Below are positions 61,371-64,000 of a stretch of DNA of 64,000 nt, piece by piece. This DNA comes from Dromaius novaehollandiae (lineage: Eukaryota; Chordata; Aves; Casuariiformes; Dromaiidae): NCBI RefSeq assembly GCF_036370855.1, contig NC_088099.1, positions 140,809,517 to 140,873,516 of the forward strand, given 5' to 3'. Under the pieces are notes generated by a model, which had not been told where the DNA came from, did no database searches, and saw nothing but the letters and a program-made list of their open reading frames with translations. Each line of letters starts with the position of its first letter. Within the stretch, counting starts at the first letter, position 1. The translations under genes and the position numbers were made by a program.

Positions 61371-63804
61371 CTGTGGAGATAAGGCAGTTGAAATGTATCC
61401 TAGTTCCCTAACTTATAAATTTTCCATACCTCCTAAAGAGGTATCTGTTATCCAGATACCTTAAAATAATAGCTACTTTAAGCCATCTTACGATAAAATT
61501 TAAATAAAGGCACAGTATTCAAAATACAGAATAGAGGTTTGTTAAATACATAAGTGAAATGAAAAAGAAAGTACACTTAATCTGCTTGGTTTAAGGCTGT
61601 ATCAGCCAGGGCTTTCTCCCTTCGTCCAGCGGACTTGCTCTCAGTGTCCAAAAGTCAGGGCATAAAGAGAGGCATAAAATAGAATGAATACAGTTTGGGG
61701 CCTCTATTGGAAAACTCGGAGAGCTTTCCATTAGAGAGGTCTTGCAGGAGCATGTCCTTTGAATACTTGCCACGTACTGCATGGTGACGCCTGGCAGCCT
61801 TGGCAGCCATTGTCCTCTGGAAACCTTCTTTGAAGTCCAGATTTTCATCTCTCTCCCTTTAATTCATTTTCTTCCTTCCATTTCTAACTAAAGGAATTAG
61901 TTTCACTATTCCTCTTAACTAAAATAAGAATTCTTGCACTTCCTTGAACATGCAAAATTCTTTCTGTTTTATTAGTTGATACCACTTGTTCTTGGCTTCC
62001 TAGTGAACATCTCCTTGCCTCAGCAAGCACTAAATTTTCCTTTTTTCTCTTCACTGGTGATTCAGTGAGCTGTTTCAGTGTGAGGTTGTGTCTTTCATTG
62101 GACCCTGTATTTGCTTAGGCACACCAGTAAATTTTCATTTTGAATTAGGTGAGATGAAATTTTTTGTTCACTAGTTAATTATAATTAATTCAGGGGAACT
62201 GTCCCCCAAATGGGATATTTGTATGTAGTAGGCACATGACATAATGTATAACGTTTGTATAAGGATAATATCTTTAGAATAAAGCGTAAGGAATTTCAGT
62301 ACAGCAGCTTCTCTCTGATTTGACAAGTAGTTTTTATGAATTGTTACTGCCATTATTATACCTTTGATTATGAAATAGTAAGAACAAAGGCAGATATAAT
62401 ATCAAATGTGCAACCACTCATGTCCAGCAGTGTTACCTGCCTCTCCCTTTTTTCTCATCTTTATACTGCCAGTCCTTTATTACAGGGCATGCCTGGAAAT
62501 ACTTGTTTCTTCAGAAGCTAAGACACTCGAGTCCAGATTTGATTTCAACTACTTGATGTAATGCAAAAAATAAAAGAGTGACAATCTGAAACTACCTAAT
62601 GCACATTGCCAAATGCTAGAGATCTTCAGCTGCAATTATTTACCATTATTTTATGCTTTCCAGGCACTCAGGTTCCTAGAATGAGTCTGAGCGATAGCCA
62701 GTGGTAGGAAACTCAGACTGGTATTTCTGTCCCCCTATCTCCCTCAATTACTTGCAACGCTCATATTTTATCTATTACTTACCAGAAGCTTTACATCCAG
62801 CCAAAAGCAATACAGCCAGCATTTGCTACCTGTTACCATGTATTCTACCCTTTCTTTTCAAGCCTGGGAAAACTCCCAAGAATTTAACCCACAGAGACAC
62901 TAGGTAGTTTGGTGAGTGCCAATTATTTTTGTAAAAAATCAGTGCTTGTGGAATAGAGCTTTCATTTCAAAGTGCTGCCACTGCCTCAGTTCCTGAGACT
63001 TTGTATATGAAGCTGCATTTTCTGTCTGAAAACACTTTTTATCTAAGCAGCCAAAGTTTTCAAATTCTGTGGTTAGCAGTTTTATAGTGTGAAGATTTAA
63101 TCATTTGGACATTGAAAAAATAAACGCAGAGCATTTGTTTTGTATTTGGTAAATCAATGTCTGGCATAAACATTTGAGAAGAAGCACTTTTTTTCTTTTG
63201 CTTTTTGTTTTTAGAGAAGGAAGGTGTGAGGGTGTCAGGCTGCAGCTGTCCATTCAGCAAGTCACGCTCTTCAAAGTGAAAATTCAGCAACGGCAGTCTT
63301 ACATGTGTGTTTACTATCTAAACATGCGGATATTTTCAACTCATTACATGACCGCTTCAAAAGGAACAAACCACAGCGTATGAAAACATGCTACTTTCTA
63401 CAGCACAGGCTCTATTCTGGTCTGCCTCTAGGATCCGTACAATTTCCTGTCCATGTATTTCAACAGCAGGCTGGGGCTTCTCTGGGGAATGTACATGAGA
63501 TAAAGCCTTTTTTTTAGCCGCCTAAATTTCTTACTGGATACACATGGATACACATCTGGCATTGGTTTGTATTGCACAGATATCCAGAAATGAGAAGAGA
63601 ATATTGACAAAAGGAGGAACTGTAAGACACATAAGCTTGTCCCCTTTCCCTCCGTTGCAAAATTTCAGCTCAGTCTTTGGACGGTGCTGTGATTGCCCCC
63701 TCGCCCTTCTAGCTGCATAGCTGTGGTCAAAATCAGTGCCTCCTTTGCGCACCCCTGCAAGTGTCTCCCACAATGGCACTACCCATTACTGGGAAAATAT
63801 AGCA

Positions 63805-64000
63805 CCTTTTCACAGAAGGGAGTACTTTTTCTCATAACGCATAATTGAATTATGGAACTACCTACCACAGGATGTTGTGGAGGCCAAAATATAAATGTTT
63901 TTAAATGGTATTAGATAAATGCATGAGGGTTGGGTCCAACAGTGGCTATCAGGTACAATTGCCTATACCTAAACTTACCTGAAGAAGTTCCTAACCTGTG
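63805..64000 (+). mobile_element. Ancient CR1-like LINE, 3' part of ORF2, cut by window edge
   Basis: ATGGAACTACCTACCACAGG (63854) and GATGTTGTGGAGGCC translate to the motif ELP..Q.VVEA seen near the C-terminus of CR1 ORF2. It is followed by a degenerate lysine-rich helix and GGGTTGGGTCCAACAGTGGC (63927), typical of old CR1/L3 copies. The copy is in sense orientation and continues beyond the window. Confidence 0.7.

Larger units (their letters stand above)
57592..63804. other. Intron 1, right part, no exon seen
   Basis: AT-rich unique-looking DNA with the AT tract at 58209, the poly(A) at 60145 and the small duplication at 61333. No recognisable coding or RNA gene. Confidence 0.55.
14359..64000 (+). 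other. ANGPT1: ANGPT1 intron 1 (partial, runs past the window)
   Basis: After the exon 1 donor I find no sequence encoding the exon 2 start (LENYI...), so at least 49.6 kb of intron 1 is present. The gene is known to have very long introns in vertebrates. The content is AT-rich and dominated by relics of LINEs, CORE-SINEs and simple repeats, itemised separately. No other recognisable exon occurs on either strand. Confidence 0.8.

Noticed and set aside
1..64000. CRISPR arrays, tRNA or rRNA genes, endogenous retroviral gag/pol/env, DNA viral insertions
   Set aside because: I saw no regularly spaced repeats, no intact tRNA-like cloverleaf apart from the SINE head, and no retroviral or other viral protein motif in the translated frames. 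All reverse-transcriptase motifs seen belong to CR1-type LINEs.

Overview
The window is vertebrate genomic DNA, most likely from a bird. Two things point there. The only recognisable protein-coding exon is the first coding exon of angiopoietin-1 (ANGPT1). The youngest interspersed repeats are CR1 LINEs with the avian-type octamer tail (repeated GATTCTGT). A crocodilian or turtle is not formally excluded, because older CR1 copies and CORE-SINE relics occur there too. There are no prokaryotic-style genes, operons, CRISPR arrays or phage genes.

Layout. Positions 1 to about 13,800 are the 5' flank of ANGPT1: AT-rich, gene-free sequence carrying a 3.3-kb degenerate CR1 LINE (about 6,425-9,745), small ancient repeat relics, and a GC- and CpG-richer patch at about 10,960-11,700. 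The ANGPT1 5'UTR homology starts near 13,800. It carries two upstream AUGs and leads to the initiator ATG at 14,062. The exon's coding part ends at 14,358, followed by a consensus GTAAGT donor. Everything from 14,359 to the window end (at least 49.6 kb) reads as ANGPT1 intron 1; I did not find exon 2.

Inside intron 1 there are LINE relics of several ages: a CR1 3' tail at about 38,500, a reverse-strand CR1 reverse-transcriptase piece at about 45,960-46,705, a very old reverse-strand CR1/L3-like copy at about 33,745-35,110, and another old copy running off the right edge. There are also MIR/CORE-SINE-like fragments, imperfect palindromic ancient repeats, a pair of diverged direct repeats 1.67 kb apart (50.3 and 52.0 kb) that I cannot assign to a family, and several AT, T-rich and short tandem repeats. 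Almost all open frames in the window are short chance ORFs, and several lack an ATG.

I see no new multi-gene system. The items most worth checking are the upstream AUG arrangement of ANGPT1, the perfect 47-bp repeat inside the 6.4-9.7 kb CR1, the direct-repeat pair at 50.3/52.0 kb, and the palindromic ancient repeats. Family assignments and the comparison with human ANGPT1 come from memory, not from a search.
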